Of a DNA stretch of 64,000 bases, positions 19,301 to 25,778 are shown piece by piece. This stretch comes from Halovenus rubra (GTDB taxonomy: Archaea > Halobacteriota > Halobacteria > Halobacteriales > Haloarculaceae): positions 60,970 through 124,969 of the forward strand of contig NZ_JAODIY010000018.1 in the NCBI RefSeq assembly GCF_026586665.1, in the 5' to 3' direction. The notes below the pieces were generated by a model that was given only the letters and a program-made list of their open reading frames with translations, searched no databases and was not told where the DNA came from. Within the stretch, counting starts at the first letter, position 1. Each line of letters opens with the position of its first letter. Position numbers and translations under genes: made by a program.

Positions 19301-20141
19301 TCTGGAAGTAGTACAGCGGGCTGTCGCGGATGTTGACATTCCCGCTCAGTTCGTCGTATGCCAGAAGCTTGTACAGTTCAAACGGCTCGATGTACGTCCC
19401 TAGGTCATCAGGCGTGTCTTCATCATCCGGCTCGTTTTCTTGTTGTTCCTGCCAGTCTTGGTACTTTTCGCTGTTCTCGATGATCCGGATGATTTCCTCG
19501 CTAAAGTCTTCAGCATTCGCCCACTGGTTATCGTACCAGTTTTCGAATGCCTCTGCTTCAGGCCGGTCTTGGCTCGTGAGGTTCAGTTCGATGTTGTTTC
19601 GGTGTCCACTCGCGGTGAAGTTTGAGGAACCAACAATCGTTGCACACGGACGCGTATCAGTATCGTCGTCAGTACTCCAGTCATCATCATCTTGCGGTGC
19701 TCTGAACGAGGCTCCTTTGGCGTGGAAGTAGCCGTTTTCTGGATTTCGCACACGGACGCTAACCTTGTCTTCGGCTATGAAGTCTCGCAGTCGATCTAAC
19801 CGTCCTAACTGGGCGTTGTTCAGCTCCTCAATACTCTCTTCAACATCGTCTTTGAGTTCATCCTTTAGATTTTGGCCCTCGTCAATTTCCGCTGCTGTAC
19901 TGCGGTTCGTTTGTCGCCCCATCAAGATTCGAATCGGGGCATGGCCGAGTTCGTCTGGGTCAGCAAGCTGTTCGAGATCATCGCGGTACAGGTCGAAGCC
20001 AGAGAGATAGAAATAGCCGGTGGCGATACGTGCTTCCTCGATTTGCGGGATGATCTTCTTGTAGACGTCTTCGACAGACCGATTGGCGTTATCGACGAGA
20101 GGAGGGAGAGAGATCATTGTGTTGCCGAATGTAACCAGCAT
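16305..20141 (-). CDS. PLD-SNF2 family helicase of the methyltransferase locus
   Basis: A 1278-residue fusion. Residues 1-190 form a phospholipase D-like nuclease domain with one HxK site (FHAKG, His140, Lys142) and the accompanying IVGSSNFT motif. Residues about 290-1000 form an SNF2-type superfamily 2 motor: Walker A in SVGLGKSFIGG (304-308), DEAH at 391-394 (VLIDEAHRF), LTATPINN, and the last motif VQRVGRIDRIG. A helical C-terminal region follows. PLD-SNF2 helicases of this length accompany Eco57I-type methylases in archaeal and bacterial defence islands, where the motor is expected to move on unmodified invader DNA and the PLD domain to cut it. It converges on the methylase. ATG at 20141 chosen; an ATG eight codons later is possible. 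Confidence 0.88.
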   Translation of the reverse strand: MLVTFGNTMISLPPLVDNANRSVEDVYKKIIPQIEEARIATGYFYLSGFDLYRDDLEQLADPDELGHAPIRILMGRQTNRSTAAEIDEGQNLKDELKDDVEESIEELNNAQLGRLDRLRDFIAEDKVSVRVRNPENGYFHAKGASFRAPQDDDDWSTDDDTDTRPCATIVGSSNFTASGHRNNIELNLTSQDRPEAEAFENWYDNQWANAEDFSEEIIRIIENSEKYQDWQEQQENEPDDEDTPDDLGTYIEPFELYKLLAYDELSGNVNIRDSPLYYFQTLGYESAKEKLSRFNGCIISDSVGLGKSFIGGELLHDYRQRGDHCLLVVPANLTEQWEDLLQDDTDEDGNPYFGLDIDGTHLDVMSISKFQNLTYDEVQNLKDAFDVVLIDEAHRFRNHGKWRPNPEDEDDYKGTRRHANLRQLRGKTMIMLTATPINNSATDLENLISLFTSPEELRNKASLDFDAFEEYIELSETRKKIAAGKEEATEEEQRKITEQLQRHSEEISKILNEVMVLRTRKHVKDQIQDEEDFEMSFKPPTLSKEQYSLPAAYQPVYRMLPDVMDALHLPHITVKNPKAGGTLKALYKLNLLKRLESSTYAFVQSIETLHRSERQLLGLLDGLPEDEQIDVLRAAQDDEESETLNDFVEGDDAAEDLEQTLEEFGFDATSVRADEDAESDSTDELADATIGEVKTYIREDLTLLAYFLSQFIGDIAQDAGDVSDQAVATRQWLHDHNAGVLPDVPEEELNPILYPRSDLSDVDEETREFYEAVFSLREFRDPKVERLADVLNGYDDEKVLAFTQYRATADYVHRTLLNDPDSPLTEANSAVVKGGDENKQDVIQRFAPEASGYQQTLAESGESELQYVIATDTLSEGVNLQDVSVQISFDLPWNPMRIVQRVGRIDRIGSTEEKYVHNFYPDGDIEAAIKLLKRLQAKINDIALIVGKENNILDPNEDQILEKTGVETEKTIGELQVDEIEDSLQKSREIEDVNELDDTSKNPLLRNAGSNEHAAYERFLLKKELNEEFGLSEDDFEYAADYFEESPEERERLYTNITDHDSGPRPGVFGLAHLWFDDDDRESPLGRVRRAFYYKPFTDEVKERPVGTLKIDPEVGGEPITGNADNVLSNREAIQDVLDDRLEAIRSSQTEQIFKDGAKFSKEQETILDFIDRYLQPNHGEISAPVDEHETLEEWAEDLREHLQDVKLANTDEDRILRETFRHNEQYDSFPDWPPVEFLEELESFLEENVEESTEYQAKLVGESEVQARLMCWGVIGT

Positions 20142-20460
20142 AGTGACTTAGTGTTTAGTGACTAATGACATATGCTGTCTGTCAGTTTGTCCCTGTGAAG
20201 AGTCTGACTAGGACGTTCTTGACGGTGTAATTGAGGAGTTTTGGAAAGTCAGAGATGGCACATCTCCATTGAGTTTCCTCTCAGGATGTCGATGTCACCA
20301 TCATAACTGGCGCGCAGATCCTCCAACAGGAGTCCACCCCACTCGATGATCAACTCCTCCGAATTTGGCCTAGAGGTACGAATACCACAAAATGGAGACA
20401 CTCTTGTCCGGAAAACGAATAGGTACTGTAGGTGTCAACAGAGAGTTTAATCGAGGAGAT
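20142..20460. other. Intergenic stretch with promoter-proximal direct repeat
   Basis: No gene is visible. Just upstream of the helicase start is a short direct repeat, TAGTGACT at about 20140 and again at about 20154, that may be a regulator site. The remainder shows nothing recognisable. Confidence 0.4.
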
Positions 20461-20673
20461 TCATTGACCGTCTTCACAGACGACTTCGCGCAATTCCTTA
20501 AGCAGGTCTTCCCGATTGTTGGCTAAAATATCAATGTCTCCATCTACGTTCTCAATCTTCGTGCGGATTCGACTGACGACTCTATACCGGTAGTTATCGG
20601 AGACATCGGCGTCCCCTTTGATAATTTCTCGCTCACGTTCGGTGAGGAGTCCACGATACTGGTCATCAACCAT
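20461..20673 (-). CDS. Small haloarchaeal acidic protein, unknown function
   Basis: A 70-residue, mostly helical acidic protein with the stretch LTEREREIIKGDADVSDNYR followed by RIRTKIENVDGDIDILANN. This layout is familiar from small proteins scattered through haloarchaeal genomes and phages, where no function is known; the ERE...SDNYR part looks like a helix-turn-helix-like or RNA-binding element. It is divergently arranged from the RAMP operon across a dyad-symmetric site at 20710-20763, so it might control that operon and itself. That is inference from position. Confidence 0.65.
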   Translation of the reverse strand: MVDDQYRGLLTEREREIIKGDADVSDNYRYRVVSRIRTKIENVDGDIDILANNREDLLKELREVVCEDGQ

Positions 20674-20709
20674 ATCTGCCGATTGGCTTCGCCACCATAT
20701 ATTAGCTGT

Positions 20710-20763
20710 TACTGTGTATGGTCATATTAATACTGTTTACAGTAATGGTGACCATATACAGTA
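20710..20763. promoter_or_regulatory. Long dyad-symmetric site between divergent genes
   Basis: The arms TACTGTGTATGGTCA (20710-20724) and TGACCATATACAGTA (20749-20763) pair in 14 of 15 positions around an AT-rich centre that holds a further near-palindrome, TACTGTTTACAGTA. The site lies between the gene starting at 20673 on the minus strand and the RAMP operon on the plus strand. It fits an operator controlling one or both; the AT-rich centre may contain the promoters. Confidence 0.6.
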
Positions 20764-20891
20764 ACTACTAAGTGACTACAAGTAGTAACCACATAGTGTG
20801 GAACCCGGTTCTACAGGGCATAGCGGTAACAGAATGCGCCCGGGTGGTTGGAACACCCGAGCTGGGTCCCCCACAGTATGTGAAAGAACCC

Positions 20892-21491
20892 ATGAATCAC
20901 TCGACACCACCCACGCAAGAACCCATCGACAGTCAGCTAATTGAAGAAATATCACAATTTAAACAAATTGCGCTCGGGGAAGGGGCCGCGGTTTGTGAAG
21001 TCTGCGACGAAAAACTGCGGGAAGGCGCACCGGTCGTTGTGTTTGCCTTCCGGCCGGTTGAGCAACCGGTCTTCCAGATCGGGCACGTGAAATGCACTGA
21101 GTGTCGGCACGAGCCAACGGAGTACTTCACGCTCGGTGTGCGCGAGCTTGTCTTGGATGGCCGGATCGGGACGTGTACTGATCCTGCGACGCAGTCATGG
21201 TGGCCTGTCTTCCTGGCCCCACAACCGCGCGCGGTGAGCGCGCCGGACTCGACGGCGGTGCGACCGCTGCCGGGTGTGGCGTGGTTTCGCCAACCGGTTG
21301 CGCGGAGCGACACGTTCGTTGCTGCGGATTGTGAATCAATGCGCAAGCCGTGGCAGCGTCCGGTGGTGCGGGCTGACGACGTTGACCCCGATAGCGCGTC
21401 CGAACCTAAACGGGATCCGAAGAGCGACGATGTGACTGAAACTACTGCCCCACACGCCGCTGATGGCGGCCGATCAGGAGGTGCTCGGTGA
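20892..21491 (+). CDS. Zinc-finger protein at the head of the RAMP operon
   Basis: A 199-residue protein with two Cys-x2-Cys pairs, CEVC (Cys35, Cys38) and CTEC (Cys68, Cys71), separated by a strand-rich stretch (VVVFAFRPVEQPVFQIGHV). This makes one zinc-binding module of about 40 residues. The remaining sequence is low in structure. The ATG at 20892 was chosen; an upstream GTG at 20772 would add 40 unconvincing residues. The last four bases (GTGA) overlap the start of the Cas7-like gene, so translation is coupled. In type IV CRISPR effectors a zinc-finger subunit (Csf1) sits beside Cas7, which makes that comparison worth testing, but similar zinc-finger proteins also occur alone in haloarchaea. 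Confidence 0.6.
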   Translation: MNHSTPPTQEPIDSQLIEEISQFKQIALGEGAAVCEVCDEKLREGAPVVVFAFRPVEQPVFQIGHVKCTECRHEPTEYFTLGVRELVLDGRIGTCTDPATQSWWPVFLAPQPRAVSAPDSTAVRPLPGVAWFRQPVARSDTFVAADCESMRKPWQRPVVRADDVDPDSASEPKRDPKSDDVTETTAPHAADGGRSGGAR

Positions 21492-22459
21492 CGATGCACG
21501 GGGAGCAAGACGCGCAGGCGTTCGACGCCTCGCACCTCGACATCGATTTCGACTTTCCGCGTCCTGTCGATGAGACAGCGTTCCCGGATCTGTACGTCGG
21601 GCTGGATATCGACTTGCTCGCACCGGGTGATGGGATCGTCACGGATCGACACCATGCGTCGGCGGACCGGTACGAGGCTGATGATCCGCAGAATCAGATT
21701 GCGGGGCAGATTTCGCCGTTCACGTTGTCGGGCTGGCTGCGCCATGGCTGTGAGCGGGTGGTGCAGGCGGCGGGCGCGACGGTGTGCCATCCCGGCGAGT
21801 CGAACGCGGATTACATGCTCGAAGACGTCTATGACCGCGATCTCGATGCCGGGTATCACGAGAAGGGGAGCTGTGTTGAGGGCGATGATGGGACGGGCTG
21901 TGTTGTCCACGACTTGTTCGGCGGGTTCGGTAATCGGGCGGGCCGCGTGATTCGCCGGCCGATTCGCTTCTCACCCATCCGCAGGCAGGTGGATGTGACG
22001 AAAGGTGAGGCGGAAGCGCATTACCGCCAGTTGAATACGCAGGTGCGGTCGCGGAATGCTGCGGATGAAGGGCAACCACTTCGGCAGGCGACGCGGGATG
22101 TCGTCGGGAATCTCGTGGGGACGTGGCGACTCACGCTCCGCGAACTGAAGCCCGAATACGTGGGGTTGCTCGTTGAGGCGATCGATTACCTGGATGCGCA
22201 TAGCGATGAGTATGCGATGCAGCTTGGCGGTGCGCGGAATTTCGGTGCAGGGATCGTCGATGCTGAAGTGGTGAACCCGTTGTATTCGGATGCTGAGCTG
22301 CGGCGCGTGTATAATCGCGCGCAGGATGCGACGAGCGGGATGGACACGAAGGATGATGTGTGGCGGGAGCAGTGTCGTGCAGAGTTTGTGCGGGCGTTGC
22401 AGGCGCGGACGGCGGCGCGTGATGGTGACGTGCCGGTGCCTGGAGGTGAGTCGGTGTGA
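21488..22459 (+). CDS. RAMP-superfamily (Cas7-like) protein
   Basis: A 323-residue protein with the hallmarks of a RAMP/Cas7 backbone subunit. After an opening strand (YVGLDIDLLAPGDG) comes FTLSGWLRHGCERV, matching the SxxRG-type segment of Csm3/Cas7 proteins; then VVHDLFGGFGNRAGRVIRRP, the common L-FG loop; and near the C-terminus QLGGARNFGAGIVD (about 242-255), the glycine-rich RNA-binding loop. GTG start at 21488, overlapping the preceding gene by 4 bp, with ATG at 21494 as alternative. The next gene overlaps its stop by 4 bp. It would be expected to coat an RNA guide as a filament or act as a related RNA-binding protein. No CRISPR array is nearby. Confidence 0.72.
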   Translation: MTMHGEQDAQAFDASHLDIDFDFPRPVDETAFPDLYVGLDIDLLAPGDGIVTDRHHASADRYEADDPQNQIAGQISPFTLSGWLRHGCERVVQAAGATVCHPGESNADYMLEDVYDRDLDAGYHEKGSCVEGDDGTGCVVHDLFGGFGNRAGRVIRRPIRFSPIRRQVDVTKGEAEAHYRQLNTQVRSRNAADEGQPLRQATRDVVGNLVGTWRLTLRELKPEYVGLLVEAIDYLDAHSDEYAMQLGGARNFGAGIVDAEVVNPLYSDAELRRVYNRAQDATSGMDTKDDVWREQCRAEFVRALQARTAARDGDVPVPGGESV

Positions 22460-22773
22460 CGGGGTCTGACGGGGCTGACGGTGGCGGTGTCGATGACGAT
22501 GTGGAGGATGAGGATCTTGATGAGCTGCACCCGGTGTCGTCGTCGTTGCGGACGGCTCAAGAGCAGGAGGGCGGGACGAGTCGAGTGGTGGAGGCTGACG
22601 ATGGGCAGACGGAGTCGAAGGGATCGGGTGGTGGCTCGGAGTTGGATGAATTAGCTCCTGTGGCGTCGGGGGTTCGAACGACACAGAGCCAACCTGTGGC
22701 TGATGATCTCGATGCTGCGGGTGATGACGGTGATGCGGGTGCGTCGGATGAGGAGAGTGGTGGCGATGACTGA
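22456..22773 (+). CDS. Small acidic linker protein with two repeated motifs
   Basis: A 105-residue, disordered and very acidic protein. It contains a 17-residue motif twice: LDELHPVSSSLRTAQEQ at 21-37 and LDELAPVASGVRTTQSQ at 63-79, separated by Ser/Gly/Asp-rich linkers. Repeated short motifs in a flexible chain usually each dock onto the same partner surface. GTG start overlapping the Cas7-like stop (GTGA), and 8 bp overlap with the next gene, so it is a true member of the operon despite its odd composition. Function unknown; tethering two copies of a RAMP subunit is one idea. Confidence 0.6.
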   Translation: MTGSDGADGGGVDDDVEDEDLDELHPVSSSLRTAQEQEGGTSRVVEADDGQTESKGSGGGSELDELAPVASGVRTTQSQPVADDLDAAGDDGDAGASDEESGGDD

Positions 22774-23608
22774 TTCGTCGGCGACTGCGGGCGCTGGTCG
22801 AGAGTCGGGTGACGGTGAGGCTGTGACGGATGTGGTTTCGATGCTGGCGGTGTATCGGCATGACGTTCACAAGCTGCGTGGGCGGTCGCATTCGTCGGCT
22901 CGTGACTGGGTTGCTGGTGTGCGGGTGAATGAGACGGTGCCGTTGGGTGCGGATCGGGATGCGGCGTTGTTGAGCCGCCCGTCCGGGGAGCCGGAGCAGA
23001 CGCTGGCTGCGCACGAGTCTCCGTCGCGGGTGTCGCTGCTGACTGGTGACGTGGTACTGTCGGGCCCGGTTGACGCGGATGGTCGTGGCGCGGCTGTGCG
23101 GGAGTTAGTCCGGGTCGAGGACCCGGTGGCGATGCATGAGGCATGGCTGTCGTCGGACGTGGCGGGGCTGTTCAGCGAGTCGCTGTTCTACCCGTACACG
23201 TCGTTACAGTATCACACGCTGTTGGCGGCGGCGCTGCTCGATAATTACCGTGCAGGGTTCGAGTTCGCGGATCTGTTCTTGGCGGTTGAGGATCCGGATG
23301 GGTCGGTGACGCCGCATCGGACGGTGCTTTCGATTCCTGAAATGCAACTGTGCGTGACTGGTGAGCCGGGTGATCGACCGGCTGCGCGGCTTGGTGACGG
23401 GCCGTCGCGGTGCTTCGCGGACGTGTGGGCGCGCCTACCGGAACACCCGCTCGATGTGGATGGCGACCGGGTGTGGCGGGTGTTGGATGCGCAGTTGCGG
23501 CGGATTCGGTCGTGGTCGGTGGCGCTGCAATTCGTCAAGGAGTATTGTCGGCGCTTCGACCCGGGGAGTGATGCGGGTCGCGGTGGTCGTCGTGGGGGTG
23601 GGAGGTGA
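22766..23608 (+). CDS. Unknown subunit of the RAMP operon
   Basis: A 280-residue protein not recognised as any known family. The middle part (LFYPYTSLQYHTLLAAALLDNYRAGF and on to FADLFLAVEDPDG) suggests a mixed helix-strand fold, and VRELVRVEDPVAMHEAW shows an amphipathic helix. The C-terminus is Arg/Gly-rich (SDAGRGGRRGGGR), which may contact RNA and is unusual among these acidic proteins. The ATG at 22766 overlaps the preceding gene by 8 bp; longer starts within the ORF are basic and rejected. Its place among RAMP genes suggests another effector subunit, perhaps in a large- or small-subunit role. Codon use is strongly GC-rich like its neighbours. Confidence 0.6.
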   Translation: MTDSSATAGAGRESGDGEAVTDVVSMLAVYRHDVHKLRGRSHSSARDWVAGVRVNETVPLGADRDAALLSRPSGEPEQTLAAHESPSRVSLLTGDVVLSGPVDADGRGAAVRELVRVEDPVAMHEAWLSSDVAGLFSESLFYPYTSLQYHTLLAAALLDNYRAGFEFADLFLAVEDPDGSVTPHRTVLSIPEMQLCVTGEPGDRPAARLGDGPSRCFADVWARLPEHPLDVDGDRVWRVLDAQLRRIRSWSVALQFVKEYCRRFDPGSDAGRGGRRGGGR

Positions 23609-23901
23609 TGCCGGTGGGCTGGGGGTGCGGTGGTGTCTGGTGTGGTTGTCGTGGCGGAGCGGCGGTGCTCGTGGTGGAGCACCGTTCGTGCCGGGTTGTG
23701 GCTGCTCGTGTGGCAGGCTGTGGTGGTCCTGGCGCTGCGAGTAGCAGTGAGAGTGACCGTGGAGTCGATGGGCGGGGACAGCCGTCGGGATGCGTGGTGG
23801 TGTCCCGACGTCGTTGCCCGACCGCTCACTGCGTCGGGGCGAGTGGGTCTGCGTGGCCGCTGCGACGGGTTCGCGCTCGGTCCGATGCTGCGTGGCGAGT
23901 A

Positions 23902-23927
23902 TCGAAGACACTTGAAACGGGGTGTGT
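23902..23927 (+). repeat. ORB-like tandem element, copy 1
   Basis: Core CACTTGAAACGGGGTGTGT, preceded by TCGAAGA. The second copy begins 32 bp further on. The (T)GAAACGGGG core resembles the origin recognition boxes bound by archaeal Orc1/Cdc6 proteins. Confidence 0.5.
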
Positions 23928-23933
23928 CCCTGG

Positions 23934-23960
23934 TCGAAGAACACTTGAAACGGGGTGTGT
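23934..23960 (+). repeat. ORB-like tandem element, copy 2
   Basis: Same as copy 1 with one inserted A (TCGAAGAA before the core CACTTGAAACGGGGTGTGT). The two copies lie 6 bp apart in the same orientation. Confidence 0.5.
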
Positions 23961-24027
23961 GGGGGTGCAGTGGTGTCGTGAGTGTGGTGGTTGTCATCGT
24001 GTGCGTGGTGGCACACGGTTGGGCAGT

Positions 24028-24056
24028 ACTTGGAGTGGAAACGGAGGGGTGTGTGG
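24028..24056 (+). repeat. ORB-like element, diverged copy 3
   Basis: Contains TTGGAGTGGAAACGGAGGGG followed by TGTGTGG, running directly into the ATG of the next RAMP gene. Closest of the three to the general archaeal ORB pattern (a GGAAAC core followed by a G-run). Confidence 0.45.
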
Positions 24057-25046
24057 ATGACTGTCGTCCAGCAGGTATTGTTCGAGCTGGACGGCTCGTA
24101 CCTGGGGCACCCGTATTTCGTGACCGGAAACGCGCTGTTCAATTCGATTGCGCGGCGTGTTGACGGGCGGACGCGACGGGCGTTACACGTCAGTCACGGC
24201 GTGTTCGTCCCCGGAGAGTACGGCGAGTACCCGGCTGCGCATTCGGAGTCGGGGTACGCGGGGAAACTTGGCCAGTCGCTGCCGCCGGTCGAGACGTACG
24301 ACGATTTGTTCGTGTTCCGGGACGCGGCTCAACGGTGGTTGTTGGAGTCTCGGCCGCGGGACGCGCATAACACGCACGACATCGAGCGGCACGGTGACCG
24401 GGTAGCGTTCGCGCCGAAATGTTTCTTCGGGCGACCGGCGGAAACGAGGAATTCGAAGCGGTCGGTGCAGTGGTTCGTGCACTGCTACCTGCACGCGGAT
24501 CGCGCCACGGACGATGTCCTGCCGCTCTCTGAGGACGTGCTTGACGGAGTCCGGGTTGGCGGGGCGCGAAACTACGGCTTCGGTGAACTGTCGCTGGTGG
24601 ATTCGCAGGTCGTTGATCTCGATGCGCTCGACTACGGGCGACTCACAGACGGAGAGTCGGGCGCGTATGTGCTTGAGCTCGTGTCGCCGTACGTCCTGGC
24701 GAGTGAATGTCCCGGGGCGGATGACCAGTCGGTGCCGTGGTGGTGGGACGCGAAGATGGAGTCGTCGATGATCGAGGCAGGGTCGGTGCCGGGAACGGGT
24801 GCGACGGGTGGGCGGCGTGATGACGGGTTGCGGCGACGGGACACACAGCTCGTTGACGGTGGCGAGGCGTATCGTGTTGAGACGGTTGATCATGGGCAGG
24901 TGGTTGGGTACGCGGGGAGTGACCCGGTGGCGACGGCACGGAACGGCGTGTTACGGGTCGGGACGCATGCGAAGTATGGGTTCGGTGAGTTCCGCGTCCA
25001 GCCACCTGGTGATCGGCGAGTGGAGCCGGTTGGAGGTGATCGGTGA
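24057..25046 (+). CDS. RAMP-superfamily (Cas5/Cas6-like) protein
   Basis: A 329-residue protein with two glycine-rich loops of RAMP type: VRVGGARNYGFGELSLV (about 165-181) and LRVGTHAKYGFGEFRVQ (about 299-315). An opening strand (VLFELDGSYLG) and the FVTGNALFNSIARRV helix also fit a ferredoxin-like RRM fold. Two such loops in one chain suggest a double-domain protein such as Cas6 or Csf3/Cas5. Several histidines (His-Asn-Thr-His in DAHNTHDIERHGD) could support RNA cleavage, but no catalytic site is assured. The ATG at 24057 directly follows ORB-like copy 3. Its stop overlaps the start of the exonuclease gene, so the two are coupled. Confidence 0.68.
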   Translation: MTVVQQVLFELDGSYLGHPYFVTGNALFNSIARRVDGRTRRALHVSHGVFVPGEYGEYPAAHSESGYAGKLGQSLPPVETYDDLFVFRDAAQRWLLESRPRDAHNTHDIERHGDRVAFAPKCFFGRPAETRNSKRSVQWFVHCYLHADRATDDVLPLSEDVLDGVRVGGARNYGFGELSLVDSQVVDLDALDYGRLTDGESGAYVLELVSPYVLASECPGADDQSVPWWWDAKMESSMIEAGSVPGTGATGGRRDDGLRRRDTQLVDGGEAYRVETVDHGQVVGYAGSDPVATARNGVLRVGTHAKYGFGEFRVQPPGDRRVEPVGGDR

Positions 25047-25729
25047 TGGCGTTGGAGATGGTGCCGTTCGATATTGAGACGACCGGGTTCGAAGTTTCGG
25101 ATGAAGTGACGGTGGTCGGGTTCGAATTATCACTTGGGTGCCGCGTGTTCCTGCAGGTGGATGCGGACACGGTGACCGGTGAAGGCGCGGCCGGTGAGTT
25201 GGAGGCGACTGTTGCGGATCGGTGTGGAACGCATGTGAAGCTCTCAGTGCATTCGTCGGAGGCGGCGTTACTGCAGGCGGTCGGGTCATTCGCTACGGAC
25301 CGGTTGAGCGGCGATGACATGTTGCTAGTGGCGTATAATGGTGAACGGTGGAAGGACGGGTTTGACTTGCCGTTTTTGCGGACGCGACTGGCGGCGACGG
25401 GTGTAGAGTGGCCGTTCCGCGACATGCCGTACGCGGACTTGTTGCCAGTCGTGACGCGACGGTTCAATCTCGTCAGGGATGATGAGGAACAGTCGAGTCT
25501 GCCGGCAGCATATGCGACGCTCGTCGGCGGGGAGCTGAACGACCGGGACCCGTTCGAAGACAGCGCTGCGGCGGTGACGGCGTTTGAGAACCACCAGTAC
25601 GCTAACCTCGTGACGCACAACGTTGTTGACGTGCTGCGAACCGGCGCATTAGGCCAGGTGACGCGGCGGTACTGCTCGAAATCGGATTACTCGCTGAAAT
25701 CACTAACACCAACGATTCACGACACATGA
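25046..25729 (+). CDS. DnaQ-like (DEDD) 3'-5' exonuclease
   Basis: A 227-residue RNase H-fold exonuclease. The first motif is FDIETTGF (Asp9, Glu11); the second motif region is YNGERWKDGFDLPFLRTR with the expected Asp and the F-D-x-P-F-L helix; YADLLPVVTR and HNVVDVLRT supply candidate third and fourth acidic positions. Such enzymes remove nucleotides from the 3' ends of DNA or RNA, for example trimming a guide RNA or degrading a cut target. The start overlaps the preceding RAMP gene stop (GTGATGG: TGA stop, ATG start), so it belongs to the operon. DnaQ-type nucleases accompany some CRISPR effector and adaptation genes, which supports an effector-linked role here. Confidence 0.72.
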   Translation: MALEMVPFDIETTGFEVSDEVTVVGFELSLGCRVFLQVDADTVTGEGAAGELEATVADRCGTHVKLSVHSSEAALLQAVGSFATDRLSGDDMLLVAYNGERWKDGFDLPFLRTRLAATGVEWPFRDMPYADLLPVVTRRFNLVRDDEEQSSLPAAYATLVGGELNDRDPFEDSAAAVTAFENHQYANLVTHNVVDVLRTGALGQVTRRYCSKSDYSLKSLTPTIHDT

Positions 25730-25778
25730 CACGACACACGAGCCACCAACAGCAGCAGAACCGACAGGTGAGACACGT

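Larger units (their letters stand above)
23609..24056. other. 450-bp gap inside the RAMP operon carrying ORB-like repeats
   Basis: All six frames are partly open here only because of very high GC; none gives an acidic haloarchaeal-type protein, so no gene is called. The right part holds three copies of an element containing TTGAAACGGGG or a near relative, listed separately. The gap could host a promoter, a non-coding RNA or an origin-like site. Confidence 0.5.

Noticed and set aside
23902..23960. Tandem repeat with 31-32-bp period as a mini CRISPR array
   Set aside because: Only two near-identical copies with a 6-bp gap, no leader, no third evenly spaced copy and no spacer of normal length. 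The pattern fits protein-binding boxes better.
21720..24142. Long minus-strand ORFs opposite the RAMP genes
   Set aside because: Pro/His/Arg-rich antisense shadows of real genes with strong third-position GC; no plausible starts.
23605..24163. Long open frames in several phases in the RAMP operon gap
   Set aside because: They are caused by very high GC; the products are Arg/Cys/Trp-rich and not acidic, with no matching starts or spacing.
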